From assembly GCA_963682175.1 (NCBI GenBank), contig OY821777.1:19612001-19676000 (forward strand): DNA of 64,000 nucleotides. The letters run 5' to 3'. The stretch is from Triglochin maritima. Its lineage: Eukaryota > Streptophyta > Magnoliopsida > Alismatales > Juncaginaceae. The notes below the pieces were generated by a model. That model ran no database searches. It had not been told where the DNA came from and saw nothing but the letters and a program-made list of their open reading frames with translations. Positions 1 through 12,159 of the stretch are shown here, piece by piece. Numbering within the stretch: position 1 is the stretch's first letter; the number at the start of each line of letters is the position of its first letter. The position numbers were made by a program, and so were the translations under genes.

Positions 1-950
1 TGCTACTCAACAATGAGTCCATCAATCCATCACATCAAGTCACGATCGATACACAGTGGTGACACGTCCCGAACACCCACGCTCTTCCACACGGCGGTCC
101 CTGGGCGGGCACGCGTAATGCGCCCACCATCACCTCCCGGCTCACGCACAAGGCGAGGACATATGTTTCCGTGGGCAGAGTTGGCATCCTAAAAAGGACC
201 GGGAATTCAGTTCTGTGCACAAACGGTTGACCGAAAGAGGCAATGCGGTCGACGGTTCCCAGAAAGGTTCGGTCGACCGAAAGTCTACAACGGTCGAACT
301 CTCTGCGCAAAACCTAAGTCCCAACGGTCGAATAGAGATCTAAAACCGGTCGACCGATACGAGGTCAAAAACCGGAGTCTGGTCAACATCAATTCAATGC
401 TACCGGTCGACAAACTCAGGGGTCTCGGTCGACCGAAAAGTACCAGGGCATCCTAACATTTCTAAGTCATATAACGGTCGAACACATATAAAGAAATGAT
501 CGAACAAGCAAGCATCATAATCTGGTACACTTAAGTTCCAGTCGAACGAACACATGAATCCGGTCGACCAAAATACAACAGGCAATCCCGACCCACCAGC
601 ACAATGCACTACTGGTGGACCGCCACAAGGCATCGTCCGACCGGTGTTGGTTAAATCGGGCAAAATACACTACATCGGTCGACCGCCTGAAGGGACCCGG
701 TCGACCGTTGGTCATCTGCAACCTTACACCAGCCAAGGATTTACGTCGTTCTCGTCGCCGGAGAGGTCTCCGACCTCCCCCGACCGACCAGCACATCCCT
801 CACACGAGGGTGGACAACAAACCACACTAAGAAGCCGGCATACCTCAAGAAAACGACGAAACCGTTGGAGCCTCGCTCGCGCAACGTCGTCTACACCTGC
901 CTCACGTCGGGACCGCACGACGTGGTGGCAGCAGGTTTACTTTGAAAAAA
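1..950 (-). mobile_element. LTR fragment, family 1 (gypsy-type), reverse orientation
   Basis: Positions 1-200, read on the minus strand, match 33300-33470: both contain CCACGGAAAC, GTCCTCGCC, GCCCAGGGAC and GTGTGGAAGAG in the same order. The palindrome cluster at 223-707 also resembles those of the LTRs at 32971-34414 and 50900-53146. The last of these belongs to a gypsy element with an initiator-Met primer site, so I infer that this is an LTR piece of the same family cut by the window edge. Its start on the minus strand, around 950, is uncertain. ORFs here arise from the repeats and are not genes. Confidence 0.6.
223..707. repeat. CGGTCGACCG palindrome cluster A
   Basis: Five exact copies of the self-complementary decamer CGGTCGACCG, the last at 698-707. 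At least ten variants such as CGGTCGAACG, CGGTTGACCG and CGGTCGACGG also occur. Spacing is irregular, roughly 15-50 bp, and the intervening sequence is unique. Confidence 0.9.
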
Positions 951-1496
951 TATTTTGGAAAAAATTAAAAATATTATTATTATTTCAAAAAAAAAATCTT
1001 TTTTTGGTGAACCGGAAAATATTAAAAAAACATGTTTGTTGGAATGGAATAGATTCTGTGGTGGGTACTTGGGTTGGTGTTTGTGGGCTTTCGTGTCTTG
1101 TTTTGAATAATTGCGTGTAAGCCCATGTAAATAGTAATAATAATTTACTGGTGCTACATTCAACATGTCATGCAGTGATTTGCTCGTGCTGCATTCAACA
1201 TGTCATGCTGGATCTATTATGGTTTTTTTTCTAAGTTTTATTGATTCTGCTATCTTTGTTAAGCACAACACCTCATGTTAAACACCCAGTTTTTTTTTTT
1301 TAATAATTATCTTGTGTACATGGGTATGTGTCACATGTATACACCTCATAACAATGGATCCTCCATCTGAACATGTTTTTAAAAGAGTGAAGAGTGTTTA
1401 GAATGTGATGTGTTCAACAAAAATGGTAGAAGCAGGAAAGGTTGGGAAAAAGACCATAACAACATATCGTACAAGTATCGTAAATAAGGTAGAGAC
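951..1496. other. No gene seen; AT-rich with a short duplicated block
   Basis: AT-rich sequence with long A and T runs. A 22-bp block occurs twice, at 1152-1173 and 1188-1209, differing at one base. No credible coding region is visible. Confidence 0.6.
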
Positions 1497-1776
1497 TGTT
1501 GTAAAATAACAATCAAACAAAAAGGCAAGAAGTTGGGGGAGAATGGAGGAGTTGTATTTCATCTCTTTTTGTGTGTTCTCAATACATACTACAACCTCAT
1601 ATTTATACACATAGAGGTGTGTAAGTTACATAGTCTACATTAAATAATGATGTAAATATAAACATTACAACACATATTAATAGAGAATCTATAATAGATT
1701 GGTTGGAAGATGAACCATCTTGGAAGGTGAAACATCTTGGAAGGTGAATCATCCACTATACACAATTTTCATAACA
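1497..1776 (-). repeat. 3' LTR of the 1497-7073 element
   Basis: 280 bp, TG...CA ends, matching 6794-7073 at all but about four positions. On the minus strand it is preceded by the purine-rich tract at 1777-1790. Confidence 0.85.
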
Positions 1777-1822
1777 CTCCCCCTTGGATAATCACCTTTT
1801 GGAATACGCTTTTCGATCCGCC

Positions 1823-2117
1823 TCGTTAAAAACCTTGCCAAGTAAAATCCTGTGGGACAAAAACTTGGTAAAGGAAAAAAGAGTGCAGAGCGTATAATTC
1901 TCCTCCTCATTTCAACATATATTTATACACTATGTTGGAAAATAGTGTTATGTTCATGTCTCGTTAAAAACCTTGCTATAAAAACCCAGTGGGAAAATAG
2001 CTAAGGGAAAAAGAGTGCATGACATACGTTAATACAATTGCGCAAGCTGTCTCGTTAAAAACCTCGTCAAGTAAAACCTTGTAGGACAAAAACTTGAAAA
2101 ATGAAAAAAAAGTACAG
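1823..2117 (-). repeat. Three diverged copies of a TTTTTAACGAG-containing block
   Basis: CTCGTTAAAAACC starts each unit (about 1823, 1960 and 2050). It is followed by a GTGGGA or TAGGACA segment and an A-rich AAAGAGTGCA segment. The complement, GGTTTTTAACGAG, is a pattern I know from the 3' non-coding ends of plant LTR elements. Each unit is about 65-70 bp. Confidence 0.75.
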
Positions 2118-5100
2118 CTATAGGCCTTCTGGGTATTATCCTTCAGGGATAATTGTTCTTTAGGGATGATGATTAGAAATCTACTCCCCCTAATACGTAG
2201 TTCACCAACTTGCATAAACATTGCAACGTCTCCACAATAACACAAAATAATTTGTGATTTTTTATTGTTGTGGATTAGACATATAGGAATCGTCACTGAA
2301 CAAAATATTTACCTCATCAATATAGTAAGTAAATATTGATAATTCCATGCGAACTTTCTTTGTATAATATATCTTTATATAATTGAATCATTGTAACAAT
2401 TCTCTTCTGGAGAATGTCCGAACTGCATATCGGAAAATAGTTGATTGTTCTCTAGTCATTTATTTCAAAATTTATCATTCGAATATTTCACGGGTACGTG
2501 TTTAATCTCTTCAGGAGTTCCTTTTAATATCATTATTCGAGATGATATGCATATTCTCTTTGTTTGTTCATATGATGATTATAATGCATCTTTTCATTGT
2601 AATTTTCCTTGGGCAATTTTAGTCCTTCAGGGATTTATTTATATCAATACCAAATGACATACAAATTTGCAGTCACAACATATCTCATATGTTTATATAT
2701 ATTTATGTCATACTGATCAAGTAACATAACGTAATATTATACATTTCGAGAGAATAAGTAGCATCGTAATGTTGGGTCCTGCGAAAAACCCTTGTGTCAC
2801 TACTCGCTTTATAATGTACCACCATGTTGTAATGTGATTTCTATTCACATTCTTCAGAAATCAGGACTACAGGTCCAATAAGCGAGTCTAGTTCTTATAA
2901 TATTATTCATCTTCTTTTGTTCATTTCAAATACGAATGCTTCTGGCATTCTTATAATACTATAGATTCTGGATCCAGATTTTTTTATTGAATTAGCATGC
3001 TCTAAGAAGGTGAATTTGTCGTCGACGATAACCTTTTAATGCTTCTCTCGTATTAGCATAGTTGATTGCAACTTTTATAATAATCAAATCCTCGTTGTTT
3101 CCCAAAATGTTAGGATCTGACCGTTATGTATTCCCGGAATTGTTACATTTGCTAGCAGCTGCTTTTATTTTACCAGGTTTATATTCTTCAGGAATAACCT
3201 CTTCAGGATATGTAATGAGTGACTAAGTTTTATTTTCATTTCCACAAATAATATATGTTATAGTCCACGCTTCTAGCGTTGGTTGAGCTCAAATATATTT
3301 TATCATGTGAAAATCTTCACTTTATATTATATTATGCGCTTTATGTCTAGTAATACAAGACATAGTCACTCTTTTGTGATCAATAAAGATGTATGACATT
3401 TACTTGCTAGATATTGCAAGTTAATGATTTTAGGAACTTCAGGTTCAACGATACTTGTACGTATATTCTCTAATGAACTTCAGGTTCAATATAGTACATT
3501 TTCTTGGCATTCTTTAAGCTTCTGGCTTTCTCCCCCTAATGCGAAGAAAAATATGTCTCTCTCTATATATAAATATTGGACTGAACAATAAAATACATCG
3601 TCCTTCAGGTGCTTCAAGTATTTTAATATTATTGGGAATATGAATCATACTGAAATGTCCAATTTAATTTGAGACCACTAAATTTTGGAGGTGGTAAACT
3701 ATTAATCGCAGATGGGAAACATTTCATTCAATATTGTACAAGTAAAATAGGGGAACATTCATAATATGATGTACATAACAAAAAAAATGAATAATATCAA
3801 CATGTATGCATATTAATGTATCATGTATAAATTTTGAGATCTAATAATGATTCATATTCAGAGATATTTTATAAATCGATGCTTAATTTGTAACGTGTGC
3901 TTCAGGCACATGATCCAAAATACGATGACACATATTGTGATTTTGCAATAACTTATGCTTATGACTTTCAATCACAAGTTATCTCATCTTACGGAAAGAT
4001 AGAGCTCATAGATACCTACTTAGTTGAAGAACCTTCTCATTCTTCAGTGGATGATCATATGAAATTTCAGAAACATTTGTCATCATATATGTCCTTATTG
4101 ACCCAATCGGTCATACCATATATTATTAGAATCAATATTCATTTGATTCATCAGTGCAAGTCTTTTGACCAAGCCACTACATGTGCAATGACACATTGTT
4201 CAAAAGTTAGGTAATTTTCTTGATAGCATTTTTCTTACCTGACATGATTGTAGGAATATAAAAATATTCTTCTTTACTTCAATTGTAGTCTCAATACAAG
4301 TCATTCTTGCGATTTGAAACTTAATAAGTTTCTTGAGACATAATTTATAAAATGCATCATTTAACGCCAAGATAATTCAACATGTAATAGTAGATATGAC
4401 TCTTCTGGAGCTTTCTACTAAATTTGTACGACCTTGTACAATAGTGGCTTCGGCTTTTCTCATTATCAAATTAGAGAATACTTATCTCTTAATATAGTGT
4501 GCATGACAACACTATACATGATGCATAATTCATCTTTCCTGATCTTAAATCAAATTGGAGACCGAAGAGTATCTATACTCTTCATTTCAAGCTGAATAAA
4601 ATATTTATTGTAGATAAATTATTTATTCAACTATTACAAAATAAATGATAAGGTTCTTCCAATGACAAAATATAAAATACGAACCATGCATTCAATCACA
4701 TGAATGTCAATTAATTTCAACGTAACTTGGTATAAGTCTTTTAGATAGAAATTATGCATACTAACATATCACCGTATGCATGTGTACTTTGCCATTTTAA
4801 AAATGCAAATTTTATCTTTGTTATTGATCCTTAAAAAATATATTATAATGATATGCATAAATAGTCATCACAAACATATAAAAAAATGTTGAATATCGAT
4901 ATGTTAGCAACATATACATGTGTATTATTAATATCTAAAAAGAATCTCATCGTAAGTGAATAACAATCACAAGTATGAAAATATATTGGACTAACGAGAG
5001 CGCTGACCAATATAAAATATATAGTTTCAATATAAATGAGAAATAAATCAAAGCTTAAACAAAATATTTGTATCATTGTATATAATACTCATTTGTCATA

Positions 5101-6063
5101 TTGGTATTCCAGCATATAATCATGTATATCTAGTAGCTAAAGTATATGTTACTTATCAAATAAAACACACATAACTACAAATAAACCCATTTTGATTGTG
5201 GAATTTATATACCATAAGGACATTAATTATTTTGTCATTTATCTCATTCATATTCACATCCATAATCATGGTCACAAAATAATTATAATAGACTTTTGTA
5301 AGATTTTTCACACTCTCATACATTCACTTCAGGGAATGGAGCAAGTCAATTACTTGTGATTTTTTTTTACTCCGTACTACTACTAGAGTATCGAATCATT
5401 AATTTGTGAAATGGATATAAGATTTTCCTATATCAACTCTCTATGGTCTTCTGGACACACATAGAGCTAGATTTAGGGAATGAGTTTGATGAGTTTATGA
5501 GACTTTGGCATTTGCACAACCTTTTGATGCTCATAAGAATCCTTCAGGGATTGCTATACATTTTCATAATTTTCTTTACATGAATATACAATCTTGATAT
5601 CATTATATATTTGCACATCATGAAGATTACAATTTTTGCCATTGGGCTTGAAGTGCTTCTTTTTCAATGATAACATGACATATGGTAAATAATTATTTTC
5701 ATAATATGAAAATCCAAATTTTGTTTCAATATACCACATTATATTATATATATAATTGCATAAATAAATCACATGTGCTGGAAAGAATAACCATAATATT
5801 TCCAAATGTGATGCAACAAAATAATTTATGTGACATAATATGATAACTTAACGGGATGCATCAAATATTAGATTTGCAAAAATGGATCAAATATGATTGA
5901 AACTAGTGTTTCATCACAAGAATAATATGATATAATATCCAAGCATTTTTCTTTTCTTTTCAATGCACAAGTTAAAAGAAATAATAACATGTAGACTTTT
6001 ATAAGAAAAAAATATACCATTTGCACGTTTCATTATTCCAAAAAGATATCTAACTATGTCTAG

Positions 6064-6065
<2 letters not shown>

Positions 6066-6105
<40 letters not shown>
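6066..6105. repeat. (AT)n microsatellite
   Basis: About 20 uninterrupted AT dinucleotides inside the LARD-like interior. Confidence 0.95.
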
Positions 6106-6108
<3 letters not shown>

Positions 6109-6774
6109 TTTGTATTCTGAAGAGCATCAAGTTGGATTTTAACATCCAAAATGCGACAAGTAAATTTTTTGTTCATTTATCAAAAGACGTGTATTTAACA
6201 TTCTTCAACAATCAAGATGATCAACATCATATAAAAGATTACACAAAATAAAATAGATAAAAAGAAACGTTTATAGTTTCTAGAAAAACAACATGCATTC
6301 GATATGACATGCACGAAAAAAGTTGTCATTATCATTGGAATGTTAAGTCATCTAGTGATATTCCAAATATATGATCAACTTTGCAAAACAAAATGCTTAT
6401 AAACATCGATCAATACATATTTATCAAATCACGTGCTCATATGCATCTATAAATGTTATGTGCATGATTATCATGCTAAAATAAAAGTTAATAGTCCGCC
6501 ATCTAAGAATATATATAAAAAACATAATATTTCAATAGAAGATTTTGCAATAGAAATTTGTAAACATACAACATCATATTTAAGAATATAATATGAGTAT
6601 AATTTCTAGACATATAACATCACATTTAAGAATATAATATGAGCATATTCAACAAGTAAATAGATTAATAATATTATAAATTGTAAAAGACTACCTGGAG
6701 ATGAATACATCCTTATGTTGTAAACTAACTTAATCAAACAACAAACAACTATTGTTTGAGTTGATCACATCGAG

Positions 6775-6793
6775 CGAAGTCGTGCTGATAACG
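6775..6793 (-). promoter_or_regulatory. Putative primer-binding site of the 1497-7073 element
   Basis: Read on the minus strand this is CGTTATCAGCACGACTTCG, directly after the 5' LTR. TTATCAGCACG-type sites follow the 5' LTR of some plant copia-type elements. The matching tRNA was not established. Confidence 0.45.
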
Positions 6794-7073
6794 TGTTGTA
6801 AAATAACGATCAAACAAAAAGGCAAGAAGTTGGGGGAGAATGGAGGAGTTGTATTTCATCTCTTTTTGTGTGTTCTCAATACATACTACAACCTCATATT
6901 TATACACATAGAGGTGTGTAAGTTACATAGTCTACATTAAATAATGATGTAAATATAAACATTACAACACATATTAATAGAGGAGCTATAATAGATTGGT
7001 TGGAAGATGAACCATCTTGGAAGGTGAAACATCTTGGATGGTGAATCATCCACTATACACAATTTTCATAACA
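6794..7073 (-). repeat. 5' LTR of the 1497-7073 element
   Basis: Second 280-bp direct repeat, same ends as 1497-1776. The small ORF inside it is an LTR by-product. Confidence 0.85.
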
Positions 7074-7347
7074 AGACAACTTTTTTTGCACTTGTATTGT
7101 AATGTATAAGTATCAGTTATCAACTACTACTTGTGTTGCCCGAGGTAGAGCTAGAGGCCTTGAGGGTTTGGGATTTCATCTAGCTTCTAAGTAGTTTTAG
7201 GGGTTGTTTGTGCATAAGAAGCAAGTGGAAGTGGATTTTGGGGTCAAATGGAAAACAATGGAAAATAGAATTCAACAGAATTAAAATTTCGTTTGACCAA
7301 AAATCTATTGTTTGTGCTTGTAACTGGATCTGATAGAATTCAAATTA

Positions 7348-7599
7348 GGAATTTTTTTTTGAAATAATGTTGTGAAATAAAAAAAATTAGAAAATTTTCA
7401 CTTAGCCAAACTTATTTTGCAAATTATGCAACTTGAAAACGGCAATTGAAGTGTCATTTTTAGTAACAAAAACGGCATTGTCAATGCCATTTTTAGGCTT
7501 AGTACAAACGACATCACGGTTGTTATGTTTTAGTAGGGAAAAACAGTAGTCAGATGTCATTTTGTCCTTAATGAAAATGGCATTACGGATGTCGTTTTC
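7348..7599 (+). repeat. Left terminal inverted repeat of the PMD-MULE
   Basis: Matches the reverse complement of about 11640-11857 over some 200 bp with scattered mismatches. It contains the self-complementary GGCATTGTCAATGCC block. The match continues after the LTR insertion at 9594-9640. Confidence 0.8.
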
Positions 7600-9587
7600 T
7601 GTTGGATTTCGTGTCATATAATTGTGTATATTTTTTAAAAAAATTACAAGCAATTAGGATCGATTTTCATTTTTTTAAATAATTTTATGTACACAATTTC
7701 TTAATTTGTATTTCAAAATATATTGTACGCTAATTAATATCAAAATACAAAGATTGGATCATACATAGGGAATTATCAAATCCCTTTTACCAATAAGAAG
7801 TTGAGTTGCACGTCGGATTGCCTTAGAATTCCTCCAAGTGTTCACCAAACTCTAAATAAGATTACAGAGATCGCAGCTAGTTAATCAATCTCTAATACGA
7901 TGTTAGAATCTAGCTAATAATTTCTTCAATGCTCCAAAGAATTTAATATCTCAAACACTCAATTAATAAAGGAATTTTCAGATGGATTAGGTGGATAAAA
8001 ATGGACAAGTGAGTTTTTACATTCATGTAAACATTGAAGAGAGGATGAACCTCTTTATAGGGCTTCCTCCATCCTACATCACGTGTAACCCACTTACACA
8101 AGATCCTTTGTTGATTGCTCCTCTAAACCAGTCATATTTGGACACATAATCATCCCATAACCTCCAACTCATGATCAAAAAATTTCTATTATTAATTCAG
8201 GCAAAATCGTTGGTAAACGATCGAACGAATCGGTCATCCGGTCGACCTTTTGGTTATCTAGAAAAGTTCATGATAATTTCGGTCGAACGGAATGCCACAC
8301 TGGTCGACTGTTTCACTACAGGAAAAATTCCTGCAATTTTTGGTCGAACCGCACATCCAACTGGTCAACCATTTTCAAAACCCTGAAATTAGTGTTCAAA
8401 CCGATCGACTGTTTTTCACCATTTTTTTTCATTTACCAAGTTTTAGATTAATATCCAACAAAATTTGACATTTGGGGTTTTAGCAAATTCATATGTTATA
8501 ATGTTGCAGATCACATTATATTATACAATATATTATTATATATAATGTCAAACATTATACCACATAATATACACATCTCATACAAATTTATTAGATTCTA
8601 ACCATGTCACAATCACGACATATTAATTTTCTCATTTTACCACATGCATTTCCTCTCAATACGTCATATAAAATACAAAATTATATTTCTGGTTTCCCAG
8701 TTTTGTGGTGTTACCTATATGAGGATCTAAGTTTATGTTGACAATGATATAAAACACTTTATATCATAAACTATAAGTTGTATCTAGCTACACATTACAG
8801 TTACCCAAATAACAAAGATGTTTTTCTCACTTAAACTAAACACGATCCACTAAGTGATATAAGTAATATCACTTATGTCTATCACTTGCCTCATGATATT
8901 AAGAATATTATACAAAGTAGAAATGCGTCATCTCTGCATTATATATTCATTTCTTGATCTCCTAAGCAGTTATATATATGTAACTATACATAAGTTACAT
9001 GTGCACAATGTAACTTTGTTTTATCAAGGAGTCCAGCAATATCATCACTCAAGTCATGATAAACAACAATAATCTTTTGACATATCATCTTTTCCGGCAC
9101 AAGTCATGTATAATCAACTAATATTTTTATCACTATCCTCAACGATAGTTTTTGATAATAATCAAACTTTACACTTCTCATGTGAAAAGATATAGGCCTC
9201 ATTTCTTAGGATTCAAAGACACAATGAAACATTAATGACACAAACACAATTCCATAATGATTCATTTGCTAGGTCAGTTCGATATATGAAATATACATCT
9301 TCTATTTCAAATACTCATGTTGTTAAATCCTTGTAGAGCTACAATATTCTTTAACCAACATGACAATCTTAACTCAGTAATCAATGTCCCATGTTAATCA
9401 CCATGATTGTGAATTACTTTTTGATTTATGTAAACCATTATATTTTAGAGCTCTACGGTTAATGACCAAGAACATCTTCCTTAACACTTCTAAAAGACGA
9501 ATACATTAATCAATGAATAAAATATTTATACATTCAATTCATAATAAAATACATATAAAATTAAACTTTTAGAACACATTCCTTTCA
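7600..9587 (-). mobile_element. Solo LTR, copia family 2, reverse orientation
   Basis: Runs from TGTTGGATTTCG to CATTCCTTTCA and is flanked by GTTTTC on both sides (7594-7599 and 9588-9593), a target duplication. It aligns in order with the LTR at 59307-61341: the block around GTTTCCCAGTTTTGTGG, the CTAGCTACACATTA block and the CTTGCCTCATGATATTAAGAAT block. The latter LTR adjoins copia pol on the minus strand, so this one is also minus. No internal region remains, so it is a solo LTR. A TATA-like CTATAAAGAG (minus) sits at 8051-8060. Confidence 0.85.
8218..8411. repeat. CGGTCGACCG palindrome cluster B (decayed)
   Basis: Six to eight variants (CGGTCGAACG, TGGTCGACTG, TGGTCAACCA, CGATCGACTG) but no perfect decamer. 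The changes are mostly C-to-T or G-to-A, as in old methylated CpG sites. It lies about 160 bp upstream, on the minus strand, of the TATA-like box. Confidence 0.8.
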
Positions 9588-9830
9588 GTTTTCACTATAG
9601 CTAAAAATGACATCTCGGCTGCTATTTTTAGCTAGGGCATAAATGGGACTGCCAGTCACCCTCTTCCTCCTCATTCCACCTCCAAATCACTCCTCACTTC
9701 CCATTACACTCTCTCTCTGACAACAAGCAAAGTTTAGGTTGGATTTCATTTTGTTTTTTGTTTTTCTTTATTTTGATACGAAATGTAATGTATGTACATT
9801 TAATATATGATTGTTATTTTGATGTATTAA

Positions 9831-10079
9831 ATGTATATTTTGTACACCCGAAGTAATGAGCTCCGGTACCGGATTGGTTTTTTTAATGGATTTGTTACAT
9901 TCGTAGATTACATTCCAGAAAATAAAGGTGATTACAGACAGATGATGAATGTTAATACTGAAATACGATATGATGATCTTTGTCAAACGATTTGTCAATG
10001 TGATTTTCTTGTTAAACGTCCAACTCATTATTGTAGAAATCAACCTGAGATGTCTACACATTGTTCACCCATGATCTAG
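9831..10079 (+). pseudogene. MULE transposase (MURA) N-terminal fragment
   Basis: The 82-residue frame reads VDYIPENKGDYRQMM, then NVNTEIRYDDLCQTIC. This resembles the start of plant MULE transposases, where a PB1/ubiquitin-like N-terminal region ends in a DLCQTI-type helix. After about residue 60 the similarity stops and the frame closes. The zinc-binding and DDE catalytic regions are absent. It runs toward the PMD remnant on the opposite strand, a convergent pair also seen in the second MULE at 28513-32633. Assignment is from recalled family patterns. Confidence 0.65.
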
Positions 10080-10800
10080 GAGTCCTCTAACATGAACCTA
10101 AACGGAAGTTGCACACTGAGACTTCTTGATGGCCGTTTGACATGAAGATGTTCCCAACACCAAATCTGTAATAATGTAAAGAAACTGGCTACTTGTTTCC
10201 CATTTTTCAGACAAACTTGATCTAAATAGTTGTACAAAACAACCAATGATGTAGTTTCCCAACTGTAGTTCCACATTCAAAGAGATTCTCCAACAAGAGT
10301 AGATATCCAAGATGGACTTTGTTTCCACTCTTATCACCTACTATCCCAGATCCTAACTGAAACAAAATGTAGGCTCTCGTGTGCTGCATCATCTGTTGCA
10401 TCTGACGCCACGACACGATAATTTTTCTGCAATCACTGTAATGACACATATCCCCCTTTCACTGCAGTTGTCGCCTCCTCTTCGCTAGTACCGAACAAAT
10501 TCATGCAAATATCAGACCAATCATCATCTAAGGTCACACAACCGTCATCTCTCAATCGTGTCTAAAATGGAAGGTGTGAGTCTCCGGCCTTCACCTCTCA
10601 ACCACAACACGGATCAAATTCCAATTGAGTTGCAGTTAAGGCAAACGAGAAATTGTAGCAAATCCCGCAATCTCCAACAAATCTCATACTCTATCATCCT
10701 CCACGGTCCATGTGTTGAACTGAATACCGTGCTCGATACACCTAATATTAGGTAATTTCTCCTAATTAAAAAAAGTTAAGGTCTAATAAAAAACAATACA
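10080..10800 (-). pseudogene. Plant mobile domain (PMD, MAIL1/MAIN-like) pseudogene
   Basis: Minus-strand reading gives AGFATISRLP, then HTRAYILFQLGSGIVGDKSG, NKVHLGYLLLL, a CGTTVGK stretch and IWCWEHLHVKRP. This order (entry helix, SGNKVHLRYLPLL core, WAWEHF motif) is diagnostic of the aminotransferase-like plant mobile domain found in MAIN/MAIL1 and in many MULEs. Frames change several times and stops intervene. Part of the segment after the HTFH-like motif is deleted compared with the copy at 29740-30725. Host PMD proteins act in the nucleus in silencing and genome stability; the role of transposon-borne copies is unknown. No function is expected here. Confidence 0.8.
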
Positions 10801-11639
10801 CATAATCCTTTATAATTTGATAATCAAAACACTTACATTTTCGAGAATGGAAGATGACCTATGGTTCTTCTGTAATACTAGCACTGAACGGTCCACGGGA
10901 CCGTGAGAGTCATTTGAAGCAGACATTTTGCAACTGTCATTCAAAAATACTACAATTATTCAAGATTCAAATGTCAAACAAAAAATGAAAAATAAATAAG
11001 TTCGAAGTCCAATTCTTTTTCTCCTTTAAAAGTATAAATTGGCAAAAGATATAAATTATAAATCAACTTATAATATCAAATAAAATAAATATGCTTTAAG
11101 TTTATCATGCTTGACAAAGTAAAATTGTTGTTTCCAACATTATATTTGGTGTGTAAATGGTGTTAAATAAATATATTACAAAAAATAACAATTCACTATA
11201 ATAACACTTCATAATCATACTTACACTAACCACCAAAGTCTCTACCTATGACAATATATCCAATCCAATTCACAAACAGATTTATGGATATCAATATAGT
11301 TAACCCAAATATTTTCCAAAATCAAACAAATATACAATATAGTACAGACCCCCCAACATCTACATATACAAACAACATATATACAAGTTATTACATCCTA
11401 CATCTACTTATAAATCAAAGAGATTCATTGATAGATGGAACACAAGAAACACAACTATCTATTCACAATACAAGTTGGGCACCTTCAAAAAAATAACCTA
11501 AATGTACCTAAAATTGAATCCAACACGTCAAACCGGCTCCAGGAGGTCGAAAATTGCCGGAGAGTGGGAGGAGGAGATGGGGTGGGCGGTTATGGGAGGA
11601 GTGGGGAAAGAGGAGAGGGGCTAGGCTATTGTTTTTACC

Positions 11640-11857
11640 TAGGGTAAAAGTGGCATCTCGAATGCCATTTTTAGTCAACACGGCAACCGTGATGCCATTT
11701 GTACTGAGCCGAAAAAGGGCATTGGCGATCAATGTCATTTTTATACTGAAAACGACACTTCAGTTGTCATTTTCAAGATGCATAGTTTGTCAAATAAGTT
11801 AGACCGAGTTATTTTATTACATTTTTTTTATTCCACAACATTATTTAAAAAAAATCC
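11640..11857 (-). repeat. Right terminal inverted repeat of the PMD-MULE
   Basis: Reverse complement begins GGATTTTTTTTAAATAATG and follows the left TIR through its GGCATT palindromic blocks. It is bounded by the TTCAAATTA duplication at 11858. Confidence 0.8.
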
Positions 11858-11866
11858 TTCAAATTA

Positions 11867-12159
11867 TGTTATTTACGCATGTTAGCTAAGTTCACTCGGT
11901 TTGGTTCTGGAGATCTTTTAGTCGCCAATGTACTGTCAAACTCAGAAAGTTAACCTTGCCAATTGAAACTCACTGGTATTAGGGTCCTCCATGATTACAC
12001 CTAAGTTTTCACATTATCTGACGTGATCCATAAGTTTTGGCAATGAGATACTACGTACTAGTGTAGTACACAAATGTTAATACGAAATATTACATGAAAC
12101 TAATATTATAAAAAATGTTATGACATAGTTACGAGTTTGATCAGGTGTAAGAAATTCAT
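11867..12159. other. No gene seen
   Basis: AT-rich, no coding signal, no recognised repeat. Confidence 0.5.

Larger units (their letters stand above)
1497..7073 (-). mobile_element. Non-autonomous LTR retrotransposon (LARD-like), minus strand
   Basis: Two direct 280-bp repeats (1497-1776 and 6794-7073) begin TGTTGTAAAATAAC and end TTCATAACA. A purine tract on the minus strand (CCAAGGGGGAGTG, next to 1777) fits a polypurine tract. A TTATCAGCACG-type sequence beside 6793 fits a primer-binding site. This sets the orientation as minus. The 5-kb interior is AT-rich and has no recognisable gag, protease, integrase or reverse transcriptase. It would have to be copied by proteins from another element. 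AGAC flanks both outer ends, a possible short target duplication. The LTRs differ at about four positions, so the insertion looks recent. Confidence 0.85.
7348..11857. mobile_element. Mutator-like element with PMD gene; 9-bp TSD
   Basis: TTCAAATTA occurs immediately outside both ends (7339-7347 and 11858-11866), a 9-bp duplication as MULEs make. The ends form long imperfect terminal inverted repeats: a T-run, AAATAATGTTGTG, a TTTTGACAAACTATGC-like segment, then several GGCATT...AATGCC palindromic blocks. Left TIR covers 7348-7599 and resumes at 9594-9640 because a solo LTR splits it; right TIR covers about 11640-11857. Inside are a MURA N-terminal fragment on plus (9831-10079) and a PMD gene remnant on minus (about 10080-10800). 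Both are broken, so it is not autonomous. Confidence 0.85.

Noticed and set aside
554..1120. 188-codon ORF
   Set aside because: It spans the palindrome cluster and LTR sequence; its GRP, VDR and RST residues are simply translations of CGGTCGACCG in different frames.
3897..4214. 105-codon ORF in the LARD-like interior
   Set aside because: AT-rich, no domain, on the strand opposite to the element.
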